DNA from: Lysinibacillus xylanilyticus
GTDB lineage: Bacteria > Bacillota > Bacilli > Bacillales_A > Planococcaceae
Reading direction: 5' to 3'
DNA length: 64,000 nucleotides
Assembly (NCBI RefSeq): GCF_001708185.1
Contig: NZ_MDDN01000001.1
Coordinates: 620,001 to 684,000, forward strand
Position numbers and translations under genes: made by a program. Numbering within the stretch: the stretch's first letter is position 1; each line of letters starts with the position of its first letter. Below, piece after piece: positions 19,547 through 27,340 of the stretch. The notes beneath the pieces are model-generated. The model ran no database searches, was not told the DNA's origin, and was given only the letters and a program-made list of their open reading frames with translations.

Positions 19547-21592
19547 TTAATCAAAGCGTTCTCCCTGTAGAACACCCGACTCTTCAAGCATACTACGTAA
19601 ATATTTATACTCATCATCATGCCAAAATGCATCTGTCTCAAGCATAGTCGTAGCATCTTTTCTTGCTGTCTCCAGTATTCGATAATCATGTACTAAATCC
19701 GCTACTTTAAAATCAGGCAAACCACTTTGTTTACGCCCGAAGAAATCACCTGGACCACGTAATTCCAAATCCTTTTCAGCTAGGCGGAAACCATCATTTG
19801 TTTCCGTCATTGACTGCATGCGCTCCTTACCTTCATCGGATTTTGGATCAGCAAGCAACACACAGTATGACTGATGTTCACCTCGTCCAACTCGTCCACG
19901 TAGCTGATGCAATTGAGCTAAGCCGAAGCGTTCAGCATCATAAACAATCATAAACGTTGCATTCGGTACGTTAACCCCAACCTCAACTACTGTTGTCGAT
20001 ACAAGCACATGAATAGTCCCTTCACTAAACGCTCGCATAACTGCATCTTTTTCATCTGCCGTTAAACGACCATGCATTAATCCAACATTGTATTGTCCGC
20101 TAAAATATGTAGCAAGTTGTTCATAGATTTCTACAGCATTTTGTACATCAAGCTTGTCTGATTCCTCGATAAGGGGACAAATAGCATATGCTTGTCTTCC
20201 AGCAGCAAGCTCTAATTCTAACTTTGACATAACTGAGCCTAATTGCTCTTTTTTCATCCAATGTGTTTCAATTTGTTTACGCCCCGCTGGCATTTCATCA
20301 ATCACGGAAACATCCATTTCTCCAAATGCTGTAATCGCAAGCGTACGCGGAATAGGTGTCGCCGTCATAAAGAGCACATCTGGATTTTCCCCTTTATCAC
20401 GCAATATTCTACGCTGTTCAACACCAAAACGATGCTGTTCATCCGTTATAACAAAACCAAGCTTATAAAAGATGACTTCAGGCTGAATAAGTGCATGCGT
20501 ACCAATTATAATATCTATTTCCCCGTTTGCTAGTTCTTCTAAAAGTAACCGACGCTCCTTTACTTTCGTCGATCCTGATAGTAAAGCTACACGTACACCA
20601 AATGGCTCAAACCATTCTTTCAAATTTTCAGCATGCTGCTCAGCTAAAATTTCTGTTGGTGCCATTAATGCCCCCTGAAAACCAGCAGTTACAGCTGCAT
20701 ATAAACATATTGCCGCAACAACGGTTTTACCTGATCCTACATCACCTTGAAGTAAGCGGTTCATGCGGTGCGGCTCTTTTAAATCTTTGCAAATTTCATT
20801 GACAACACGTTTTTGAGCATCTGTTAATTCATAAGGTAGCGATGTAATAAAAGCCCGTAGTTTTTGCAAATCGAATTGGATAACTGTACCGTGCTCACTA
20901 TCCTTTCGAATTTTACGTAAAGCTTGAATACGTAGCTGAAAGTTTAGTAACTCTTCATAGGCAAAGCGTCTTCTAGCCTGCTTTGCATGCCCCGCATCAA
21001 GTGGGAAATGAATTCCCTCAAGCCCTTCACGCATTGAAACAAGCTTATAGTCTGCTTGAAAACGTTGTGGAACAGCATCCGATATCTCCGCACCAAACTC
21101 ATCTAACACTTGTCGCATATATTTACGAAAACGTTTTTGCGGAATCAAACCTTTCAAACTATAAACAGGTTCAAAGTCGACCTGATCTATTTTTGGGCCA
21201 AATGTAACAGACGTTCCATTGATTACCTGTCTGCCTCGGTCCCATTTACCTGTGACGGTAATAATAGCTCCTGGTACCAGCTTCTGCTTTAAATAGCCTT
21301 GATTAAAAAATACAACCTTCACTAAATGTCGACCTGCCAACACTGTCACTTGTAATCGTGATTTATTGCGGCCTAAAAACAATACTGTGGGTTCACGTTC
21401 AACTTTACACTCAACGGTGACACGTTCATTATGTGGTGTTTGCGCTAAATCCTTTAAACGAAAATCTTCATGCCGATGAGGGAACGTCCATACTAAATCC
21501 GCGATCGTCTCGATGCCTAACGCCTCTAAATGTCCTGCTGTTTCTTTACCGATTCCCTTTAAATCAGTTACGGCACTCGTTAAATCAGTCAC
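19547..21592 (-). CDS. recG: ATP-dependent DNA helicase RecG
   Basis: Branch-migration helicase that remodels stalled forks and Holliday junctions. N-terminal wedge/OB domain starts KGIGKETAGHLEALGIETIA. Helicase motifs are LLQGDVGSGKTVVA (Walker A), DEQHRFG (motif II), FMTATPIPRTLA (III) and QLRGRVGRGE (VI). I chose GTG 21592 (VTDLTSAVTD, 681 aa) over the longer TTG 21613, because the extra seven codons are the GGAGGAG Shine-Dalgarno itself. The end of a 22-codon upstream ORF overlaps this GTG. Confidence 0.93.
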   Translation of the reverse strand: MTDLTSAVTDLKGIGKETAGHLEALGIETIADLVWTFPHRHEDFRLKDLAQTPHNERVTVECKVEREPTVLFLGRNKSRLQVTVLAGRHLVKVVFFNQGYLKQKLVPGAIITVTGKWDRGRQVINGTSVTFGPKIDQVDFEPVYSLKGLIPQKRFRKYMRQVLDEFGAEISDAVPQRFQADYKLVSMREGLEGIHFPLDAGHAKQARRRFAYEELLNFQLRIQALRKIRKDSEHGTVIQFDLQKLRAFITSLPYELTDAQKRVVNEICKDLKEPHRMNRLLQGDVGSGKTVVAAICLYAAVTAGFQGALMAPTEILAEQHAENLKEWFEPFGVRVALLSGSTKVKERRLLLEELANGEIDIIIGTHALIQPEVIFYKLGFVITDEQHRFGVEQRRILRDKGENPDVLFMTATPIPRTLAITAFGEMDVSVIDEMPAGRKQIETHWMKKEQLGSVMSKLELELAAGRQAYAICPLIEESDKLDVQNAVEIYEQLATYFSGQYNVGLMHGRLTADEKDAVMRAFSEGTIHVLVSTTVVEVGVNVPNATFMIVYDAERFGLAQLHQLRGRVGRGEHQSYCVLLADPKSDEGKERMQSMTETNDGFRLAEKDLELRGPGDFFGRKQSGLPDFKVADLVHDYRILETARKDATTMLETDAFWHDDEYKYLRSMLEESGVLQGERFD

Positions 21593-21653
21593 CTTGCACG
21601 ACAGCTCCTCCAAAGATTTTCACCGCAAGTGCTTTATTTGTAGTCATTAGCAT
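21585..21653 (-). CDS. 22-codon upstream ORF coupled to recG
   Basis: ATG 21653 with AAAGGGGA 8 bases upstream encodes MLMTTNKALAVKIFGGAVVQ plus GD, then TGA. Its last codons cover the recG GTG (out of frame by one), and its own GGA GGA codons form the recG Shine-Dalgarno. This is the layout of a translational coupler or leader peptide. I do not recognise the peptide. It could also be chance, but the RBS, the overlap and the absence of any other SD make coupling plausible. Confidence 0.45.
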   Translation of the reverse strand: MLMTTNKALAVKIFGGAVVQGD

Positions 21654-21734
21654 ATGAGTTTTCCCCTTTCTTTACGATTACTCTCGGCTTTTATAATAAT
21701 GTTGCTTGTGGTTAGCTATTCCCAACAGTTAATG

Positions 21735-21935
21735 CTATTCATCTGTATTTCCAATACTATTATATAACTTTTCAATTTCACTAACATAGCAATTCAATTC
21801 ATCAATAATTGATTGATAGTTATATCTTTAAGTAGGCCAACATAAAGGACATGAACTTTTTCATCTTTAGCAAATAAAGAATCAATCACTTCAATGCCTT
21901 CTTAGGTATTTCGAGAAATAGCCAACCTTTAGTTT
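21735..21935 (-). pseudogene. Decayed serine recombinase (resolvase/invertase) fragment
   Basis: On the minus strand one reads SRNT-stop-EGIEVIDSLFAKDEKVHVLYVGLL, which matches the middle of Tn-type serine resolvases (compare the family pattern SRNTKEGI.VIDSL...VHVLN.GLL.DT). After a second frame change comes VSEIEKLYNS, like VSEMERDMI. The catalytic N-terminus and the DNA-binding C-terminus are missing. It has at least one nonsense change and one frameshift. It shares the 417-base gap upstream of recG with the 22-codon ORF; the rest (21936-22030) shows only AT-rich sequence and the RBS of the next gene. Confidence 0.65.
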
Positions 21936-22030
21936 ACATAGCTCTATAATCTTTTGGTTTTTAATAATCCAGTTAAATAAATGCATTTATTTTTTCTCAG
22001 CATATAATGTTGAAAAAGGAGTGAAATCAC

Positions 22031-22306
22031 TTGGGCTATTTTCCACCTCAAGGGACAATGAGACCACAATCACCTCCACCAAACTTCAGACCACCAAAAC
22101 CTTCTGTGTCCTATATCATTGATTGTTTATATCAAAATACCTATGTTTGGCTTAGGAACGGGAGAGAATTTTGGTTTTATCCTACTCGTGTAGAAATGGG
22201 CGAAGTATCTGGATATAGATGGAACGGTGCCTACTGGTCGTTCTACGGATTTGATGAAGGATTAATCGATGCCGTTGCCTGTTATCCTACCCCTACACTT
22301 TACTAA
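22031..22306 (+). CDS. Small proline/aromatic-rich protein, unknown function
   Basis: 91 residues on the plus strand, opposite to its neighbours. It starts at TTG with AAAGGAG seven bases upstream. The first 25 residues are proline-rich (GYFPPQGTMRPQSPPPNFRP). The rest (YIIDCLYQNTYVWLRNGREF, then WFYPTRVEMGEVSGYRWNG) is a compact aromatic domain with two cysteines. It has no signal peptide or membrane segment. I recall similar small proteins in Bacillaceae without known function; a spore-coat role is only a guess. A bidirectional terminator follows after 120 bases. Confidence 0.8.
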   Translation: MGYFPPQGTMRPQSPPPNFRPPKPSVSYIIDCLYQNTYVWLRNGREFWFYPTRVEMGEVSGYRWNGAYWSFYGFDEGLIDAVACYPTPTLY

Positions 22307-22427
22307 AATTTATTAGCTGTAATAGGGGCATCGCCAAAAATAGGGGATGACATTTATTCAAACGGATCCCATGTATATAAATTAACGTCACAGATGAGAC
22401 CCATCTACACTATGTAGAAGCTCATAA

Positions 22428-22456
22428 AAAAAACACGCCCTAGGTGCGTGTTTTTT
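22428..22456. terminator. Bidirectional terminator between the small gene and sdaAA
   Basis: AAAAAACACGC and GCGTGTTTTTT arms around a 7-base loop, with A/T tracts on both sides, so it can stop transcripts from the plus-strand small gene and from sdaAA, which ends 5 bases away. Confidence 0.85.
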
Positions 22457-22460
22457 AATA

Positions 22461-23372
22461 TTATTTTTGCAGTGATTGGATACTTTCTAAATTGCCATTA
22501 TCAAATATAGCTTTGCTGATAGCTTTGCCTGTTGGTGTCGCAGCTAAGCCGCCACGGGCAGTTTCTTTTAAATTCGGACTCATAGATTGTCCAATTCGAT
22601 ACATCGCACCAATTACTTCATCACACGGGATGCGACTTGTTACACCTGCAAGTGCCATATCCGCTGCCACAAGCGAATTCGCTGCACCCATAGCATTCCT
22701 TTTAACGCAAGGAACCTCTACCAATCCAGCTACTGGGTCACAAACAAGCCCAAGCATGTTTTTAAGTGTAATCGCAAATGCTTCTGCACATTGCTGTGGA
22801 GAACCACCGGCCATCTCTACAATTGCTGCCGCTCCCATACCAGCAGCTGAGCCAACCTCTGCTTGACAGCCGCCAGCAGCACCTGAAATCGAAGCATTAT
22901 TGGCAACAACGAAGCCAAAAGCACCTGATGTGAATAAAAAACGAATCATTTGCTCACGTGTTGGATTTAGCTTGTTTTTCACTGCAAACAGTGTCCCTGG
23001 CACTACACCAGCTGAGCCTGCAGTGGGCGTTGCACAAATTGTACCCATTGCCGCATTCACCTCATTAGTCGCAACGGCTTTACTCACTGCGTCTAATAAT
23101 AAATCCCCTGACAACGAATTTCCTTGCGCAATGTAATTTTGAAGCAATACTGCATCGCCACCTGTTAAACCCGTTACAGATTGCACACCCTTCAAGCCTC
23201 TTTCAACAGCTTCCTCCATCACCGTTAAATTACGGTCCATTTGCTGCATAATTTCTTCTCTTGTACGTCCAGTTATTAACATTTCTTGCTCAATCATAAT
23301 TTCAGAAATTAGTTTACCTTCTTGCTCGGCTCGTTCAACAAGCTCACGAACATTATGAAATAATACGTCCAT
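22461..23372 (-). CDS. sdaAA: L-serine ammonia-lyase, iron-sulfur-dependent, alpha subunit
   Basis: Catalytic subunit of the two-part Fe-S serine deaminase (L-serine to pyruvate and ammonia). The motifs TPTAGSAGVVPGTLFA, SAAGGCQAEVGSAAGMGAAA and LVCDPVAGLVEVPCVKRNAM carry conserved cysteines that hold the 4Fe-4S cluster. The 303-residue length is typical. It follows sdaAB by 14 bases; GGGGGTG precedes the ATG. The two subunits act together. Confidence 0.96.
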   Translation of the reverse strand: MDVLFHNVRELVERAEQEGKLISEIMIEQEMLITGRTREEIMQQMDRNLTVMEEAVERGLKGVQSVTGLTGGDAVLLQNYIAQGNSLSGDLLLDAVSKAVATNEVNAAMGTICATPTAGSAGVVPGTLFAVKNKLNPTREQMIRFLFTSGAFGFVVANNASISGAAGGCQAEVGSAAGMGAAAIVEMAGGSPQQCAEAFAITLKNMLGLVCDPVAGLVEVPCVKRNAMGAANSLVAADMALAGVTSRIPCDEVIGAMYRIGQSMSPNLKETARGGLAATPTGKAISKAIFDNGNLESIQSLQK

Positions 23373-23386
23373 ACTGGGACACCCCC

Positions 23387-24052
23387 TTAGTTGTTATTAA
23401 TTTTAGAAACCTTTGTAATATGTGGTATTAAAGAAATTTGTTGTAGTACTTTATCCTCGATGTTTTGATCGACTTCTATCACCATAAGTGCTGTTAAACC
23501 ACGTTCAATTCGTGAAACCTCCATATGTCCAATGTTGACTGCATGCATTGCTAAGCAATTTGCTACATTGGCAATACAGCCAGCTCGATCATCATGAACT
23601 ACAAGGATAGCCGGCATGCCTCCTGTTAATCGCAGCTTAAAGCCATTAACCTCACTCACTTCTATTTTACCGCCACCGATAGAAATTCCAACAACAGACA
23701 TCTCTCCATCATCATCGCCAATCACAAGGCGAGCTGTATTCGGATGCTCTGTGTTAGCTGTTTCTGGGATAAACTCATAATCTAATCCAGCTTTCTCTGC
23801 ATCGGCAAAAGCTGTTTTAATCCGCTCATCAAATGTATCGTAATTTAATAAGCCTCCTATCAGCGCTACATCTGTTCCATGTCCTTTATACGTTTCAGCA
23901 AAGGAACCATATAAGTGGATTTTCGCCCACTTTGGTTGTCTTCCAAATAAATCTCTGGCAACGCGGCCAATTCGTGCTGCACCTGCCGTATGAGAGGAAG
24001 AAGGCCCAATCATCACTGGTCCAATAATATCAAATACTGAAGTAAACTTCAT
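23387..24052 (-). CDS. sdaAB: L-serine ammonia-lyase, beta subunit
   Basis: Partner of SdaAA. The N-terminal part has the family motif IGPSSSHTAGAARIGRVARD at about residues 16-35. The C-terminal 80 residues form an ACT domain (PAILVVHDDRAGCIANVANC), a likely site of allosteric serine binding. 221 residues, typical. A near-consensus CodY box lies about 93 bases upstream of ATG 24052, suggesting nutritional control. Confidence 0.96.
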   Translation of the reverse strand: MKFTSVFDIIGPVMIGPSSSHTAGAARIGRVARDLFGRQPKWAKIHLYGSFAETYKGHGTDVALIGGLLNYDTFDERIKTAFADAEKAGLDYEFIPETANTEHPNTARLVIGDDDGEMSVVGISIGGGKIEVSEVNGFKLRLTGGMPAILVVHDDRAGCIANVANCLAMHAVNIGHMEVSRIERGLTALMVIEVDQNIEDKVLQQISLIPHITKVSKINNN

Positions 24053-24096
24053 ACAAACACCCCTCTATTCTATCCATATAAATAAAATCGATTTTT

Positions 24097-24124
24097 ACTA
24101 TATCATGCTTGATAGTTACTACAA
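24097..24124 (-). promoter_or_regulatory. Possible sdaAB-sdaAA promoter
   Basis: -35 TTGTAG (24119-24124), 16-bp spacer, -10 TATAGT (24097-24102), 44 bases before the sdaAB ATG. The hexamers are moderate matches. Confidence 0.45.
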
Positions 24125-24144
24125 AAGTAAAGCACTTATTTATC

Positions 24145-24159
24145 AAATTTCAGAAAATT
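24145..24159. promoter_or_regulatory. CodY-box-like site upstream of sdaAB
   Basis: AAATTTCAGAAAATT matches the CodY consensus AATTTTCWGAAAATT at 14 of 15 positions. It lies about 20 bp upstream of the proposed -35. The remaining part of this 351-base gap (24160-24346) is AT-rich with no gene seen. Confidence 0.5.
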
Positions 24160-24346
24160 TACACTACAATAATTTACACATTGGAAATATTGTTTAACTT
24201 TTGTCTACTCCATATACACAAAAATTTCAAAAGGCTAATATTCCAGTATTTCCAAGTTCGTTGTCCTCCGGGTACATACATCAAATGATTTATTTTTAGC
24301 TAATCTCTATCATTTATTATCCTCTAATTTCCTTGTACCATAAACA

Positions 24347-24375
24347 AAAGCAGTACACGGCGTGTGCACTGCTTT
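24347..24375 (-). terminator. Terminator after fakA
   Basis: Stem AAAGCAGT-ACAC / GTGT-(GC bulge)-ACTGCTTT with a GGC loop. On the minus strand it is followed by TGTTTATGG, a modest T-tract. It starts 29 bases after the fakA stop. Confidence 0.65.
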
Positions 24376-24403
24376 GTCTACTTATGCGCAAAGAAGTATT
24401 AAA

Positions 24404-26053
24404 TTATTCTACTGAAATAATATATGGATATAACCCTTGTTTACCATTAAATAACTCTACTTCGACCTCTGGATAATGTTCTTCAATAAATTTCACTAAT
24501 GCTGAGGCATTTTCTTCCGTTGTGTCCTCACCATAGATGACTGTTACAATTTCTGCATCTTCATCTACTAAATCAGTAATTACCTTCTCAGCAGCATCTT
24601 TTAATGCTGGAGTAGATAATACAATTTTCCCTTCCGCAAGAGCCATGAAATCATCCTTATGGATTTCTACACCATCAATAGATGTATCTCGAACTGCATA
24701 AGTGACTTGGCCTGTTTTCACATTTGCAAAAGCTTCCGTCATTGTTGCTTGGTTCATTTCTACTGCCGCTTCTGGATTAAACGATAGAATCGCCGCCATA
24801 CCTTGAGGGATTGTTTTCGTTGGAACTACAGCCGCTTCAATATCTAAAAGCTCCACTGCTTGTTCTGCAGCCATGACGATATTTTTATTATTTGGTAAAA
24901 TCAACACTTTTTCAGCACCAATTTCTTGTACTGCCTTCACAATATCTTCAGTTGAAGGATTCATTGTTTGACCGCCCTCAATAACATAAGAAGCACCAAT
25001 GGAACGAAGTAATTCAGCAACTCCCTCGCCCATTGCAATCGTTACAATTGCATACGGATGCTTTTCTACTTTTTTGGCTGGAGAAGGCACTTTATGATCC
25101 TCACCAACGATGGCAGAATGCTGTTCACGCATATTGTCGACTTTAATTTTAATAAGACTACCATATTTTTGACCCATAGCTAACACAGCGCCAGGTTGCT
25201 CGGAATGAATATGCACTTTTGCAATCTCTTCATCCGAAATAACAAGTAAAGAATCACCTAGAGGGTTTAATTCATTGCGGAATTGTTCTTCGCTAAATGG
25301 CTCTTTCCCATTTTCTAAACGTACCATTATTTCTGTACAATAACCAAACTCAATATCAGCAGTATTCATAAAATCTTGTGCTCTATGATGCTCTGCATTG
25401 ATTAAATCATCTAAAGTTGCTTCATTTTTCTGCGGTAATGGCTCACCTTTTAAAGACGCTAAGAACCCTTCGTACACAAATAAAAGACCCTGACCACCAC
25501 TATCTACAACACCTACTTCTTTAAGAACAGGTAGAAGCTCAGGTGTACGTTCCAACGAAGCTTGTGCTTCAGCAGTAAATGCTTCCATCACCGTAATGAT
25601 ATCGTTTTCAGTTTCTGCCACTTCCACGCCTTTTTGTGCCGCTTCACGTGCTACCGTTAAAATCGTTCCTTCAACTGGCTTCATTACTGCTTTATAAGCT
25701 GTATCAACGCCTGCTTGGAAGGCACCTGCAAAGCCCTTGGCATCAATTGTCTCCTCTTTTTCAATAGCTTTACCAAAGCCACGGAATAACTGCGATAAAA
25801 TAACCCCAGAATTTCCGCGCGCTCCCATAAGTAAACCTTTTGACAAAGCTTGTGCTGTTTTACCGATATGTTCTGAAGCAGAAAGCTCTGTCTCTTTCGC
25901 ACCAGATGTCATCGACAAGTTCATATTCGTTCCTGTATCACCGTCCGGTACTGGAAATACATTTAAAGAATCAACATAATTTGCATTTTGGAATAGGTGA
26001 TGGGCACCCATTTGCACCATTTCTGCAAACTTTATTCCGTTTAAAGACTGCAT
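24404..26053 (-). CDS. fakA: Fatty acid kinase subunit FakA (YloV, DhaL-like)
   Basis: ATP-binding subunit of the FakA/FakB system that phosphorylates exogenous fatty acids, which feeds PlsX/PlsY. The N-terminal DhaL domain (about 1-200) has the nucleotide/Mg site VPDGDTGTNMNLSMTSG (about 34-50). A middle domain and a C-terminal DegV-like region (VTVIYGEDTTEENA) follow. The 549-residue length equals the staphylococcal FakA. It follows yloU by 18 bases. A DegV-type FakB partner is not in this window. Confidence 0.9.
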   Translation of the reverse strand: MQSLNGIKFAEMVQMGAHHLFQNANYVDSLNVFPVPDGDTGTNMNLSMTSGAKETELSASEHIGKTAQALSKGLLMGARGNSGVILSQLFRGFGKAIEKEETIDAKGFAGAFQAGVDTAYKAVMKPVEGTILTVAREAAQKGVEVAETENDIITVMEAFTAEAQASLERTPELLPVLKEVGVVDSGGQGLLFVYEGFLASLKGEPLPQKNEATLDDLINAEHHRAQDFMNTADIEFGYCTEIMVRLENGKEPFSEEQFRNELNPLGDSLLVISDEEIAKVHIHSEQPGAVLAMGQKYGSLIKIKVDNMREQHSAIVGEDHKVPSPAKKVEKHPYAIVTIAMGEGVAELLRSIGASYVIEGGQTMNPSTEDIVKAVQEIGAEKVLILPNNKNIVMAAEQAVELLDIEAAVVPTKTIPQGMAAILSFNPEAAVEMNQATMTEAFANVKTGQVTYAVRDTSIDGVEIHKDDFMALAEGKIVLSTPALKDAAEKVITDLVDEDAEIVTVIYGEDTTEENASALVKFIEEHYPEVEVELFNGKQGLYPYIISVE

Positions 26054-26071
26054 TCGATTTAGTTCCTCCTC

Positions 26072-26434
26072 TTAATCATTCGCTACACGAACGCCCTGCA
26101 CAAAGATATTGACAGATTTTACGCTCATACCTAATGTTTTATCCACTGTATATTTCACTTTCGATTGTACTTGATAAGCAACTTCTGAAATTTTCGTCCC
26201 GTAACTAACAATAATGTACATATCGATATGTAAATCGTCGTCCTGTTTTCGAATAACAACACCTTTTGCAAAATTTTCTTTACGTAAAATATCAGTTAGA
26301 CCATCACGAATTTGATGTTTAGATGCCATGCCAACAATACCGTAGCATTCTACAGCAGCGCCACCAGCAATTTGTGCAAGTACATCTGTTGAAATATCAA
26401 TTTGGCCGAATTCATTGTTTAATTCAATCGACAT
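26072..26434 (-). CDS. yloU: Asp23/Gls24 family envelope stress protein YloU
   Basis: Small Asp23/Gls24 (DUF322) protein: IDISTDVLAQIAGGAAVECY, GVVIRKQDDDLHIDMYIIV and VNIFVQGVRVAN are typical. The true start is ATG 26434 (MSIELNNEFGQ, 120 aa) with AAGGGGG upstream; a longer reading frame to 26479 lacks an RBS and would overlap the promoter. yloU-fakA form a conserved pair in Bacilli. Members of this family localise at the membrane or affect envelope homeostasis; the precise role is unknown. Confidence 0.92.
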   Translation of the reverse strand: MSIELNNEFGQIDISTDVLAQIAGGAAVECYGIVGMASKHQIRDGLTDILRKENFAKGVVIRKQDDDLHIDMYIIVSYGTKISEVAYQVQSKVKYTVDKTLGMSVKSVNIFVQGVRVAND

Positions 26435-26469
26435 AGAAATGCCCCCTTGGCTCTTTTTGACTAAACTAT

Positions 26470-26499
26470 ATTGTAACACTTTCGTTATACATTAAGCAA
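26470..26499 (-). promoter_or_regulatory. SigA promoter of yloU-fakA
   Basis: -35 TTGCTT (26494-26499), 18-bp spacer, -10 TACAAT (26470-26475) preceded by TGT (extended -10). It lies 36 bases before the yloU ATG. Confidence 0.65.
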
Positions 26500-26550
26500 C
26501 CTAGGAGGGGACGGAAACGCACTGTATCAACGTTTTACTGACATTACAGG

Positions 26551-27331
26551 TTAACACACCATTTCATCGAAATATTCATTTTTGCTATAAAAGTTGTTAC
26601 GACCTTTTTGTTTTGCTTTGTATAAATGCTTGATCGGCTCATTCACAACACGTTTTCAAATGCTCGCCAATTGAGATTTGGGCATGGCACATCCCAATAC
26701 TGACTGTTACAACATCTGCTATGTTCGAACACTCGTGAAGAATATTTAAGTTGCAGACTTCCTCTAAAATTCCCTCCTCAACATGCAGCAAATGCATTAT
26801 ACTTTTCTAAAATTTCATCTAACAGAGCTGCCACTTTTGTTAACGCTTCACCACTCTGTAAATGACCATAATAATCATTAAAGAAATCAATATTCACCAT
26901 CATCATTGTTAGAGACTTTGGTTTACTAAGTTGTTGCCCAATTTGTGTTAATTTATGATTAAAAACGAATGGTTTGTCAACGTGTCACGAAGTGCTTGCT
27001 CAGATAGCACATTATTTTTCTCAGCTAATAATGTTGATAATTTCTTGGATTTTGTCATTTCTTCACCTAATAAAATATGCTGTGTCGTAAATTGCCTTTG
27101 TACTTTATAAGGGTGACGCTGAATAGTTAGCCCCATTGACATAATAAGGGACATCAGAAAAAACACTTTAATACTTTTACCTGATATCCCATTACTATAT
27201 AGGCACTTATTAAAATCGGTGGAACTGTTATGAACATAATCCAAAAAAATTTCCGAAAAGGAATGGCAAAAACGGTACAAATTATAAAAAAGCTGATACC
27301 ATTTAGCATCAGCTTCCTTACTTAAATCCAT
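26551..27331 (-). pseudogene. Broken diguanylate cyclase (GGDEF) gene
   Basis: On the minus strand, in changing frames, one finds a hydrophobic segment (KVFFLMSLIMSMGLTI), a linker ending VLSEQALRDTLTN, then KSLTMMMVNIDFFNDYYGH. Next come a damaged GG(D/E)EF site (stop followed by GGNF), SIGMCHAQISIGEHLK, and finally LYKAKQKGRNNFYSKNEYF. These are the ordered landmarks of a membrane GGDEF protein. At least three frameshifts or stops are present, and the core after DTLTN is shortened. It cannot make c-di-GMP. Its apparent 5' end overlaps the rocB terminator. Confidence 0.8.
27290..27315 (-). terminator. Terminator of the rocB/permease/DDAH operon
   Basis: 8-bp perfect stem AAGCTGAT/ATCAGCTT (27290-27297, 27308-27315), followed on the minus strand by TTTTTTATAATT. 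It lies 25 bases past the rocB stop. Confidence 0.85.
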
Positions 27332-27340
27332 TTTTATAAT

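Noticed and set aside
22307-22412. Possible coding continuation after the 91-aa gene (IGDDIYSNGSHVYKLTSQ)
   Set aside because: Open for about 30 codons but without start, RBS or known family; it may be a decayed gene fragment but I cannot support it.
26435-26479. Longer N-terminus for YloU
   Set aside because: The extra 15 codons cover the -10 region and the ribosome site; ATG 26434 has a proper RBS and matches the family start.
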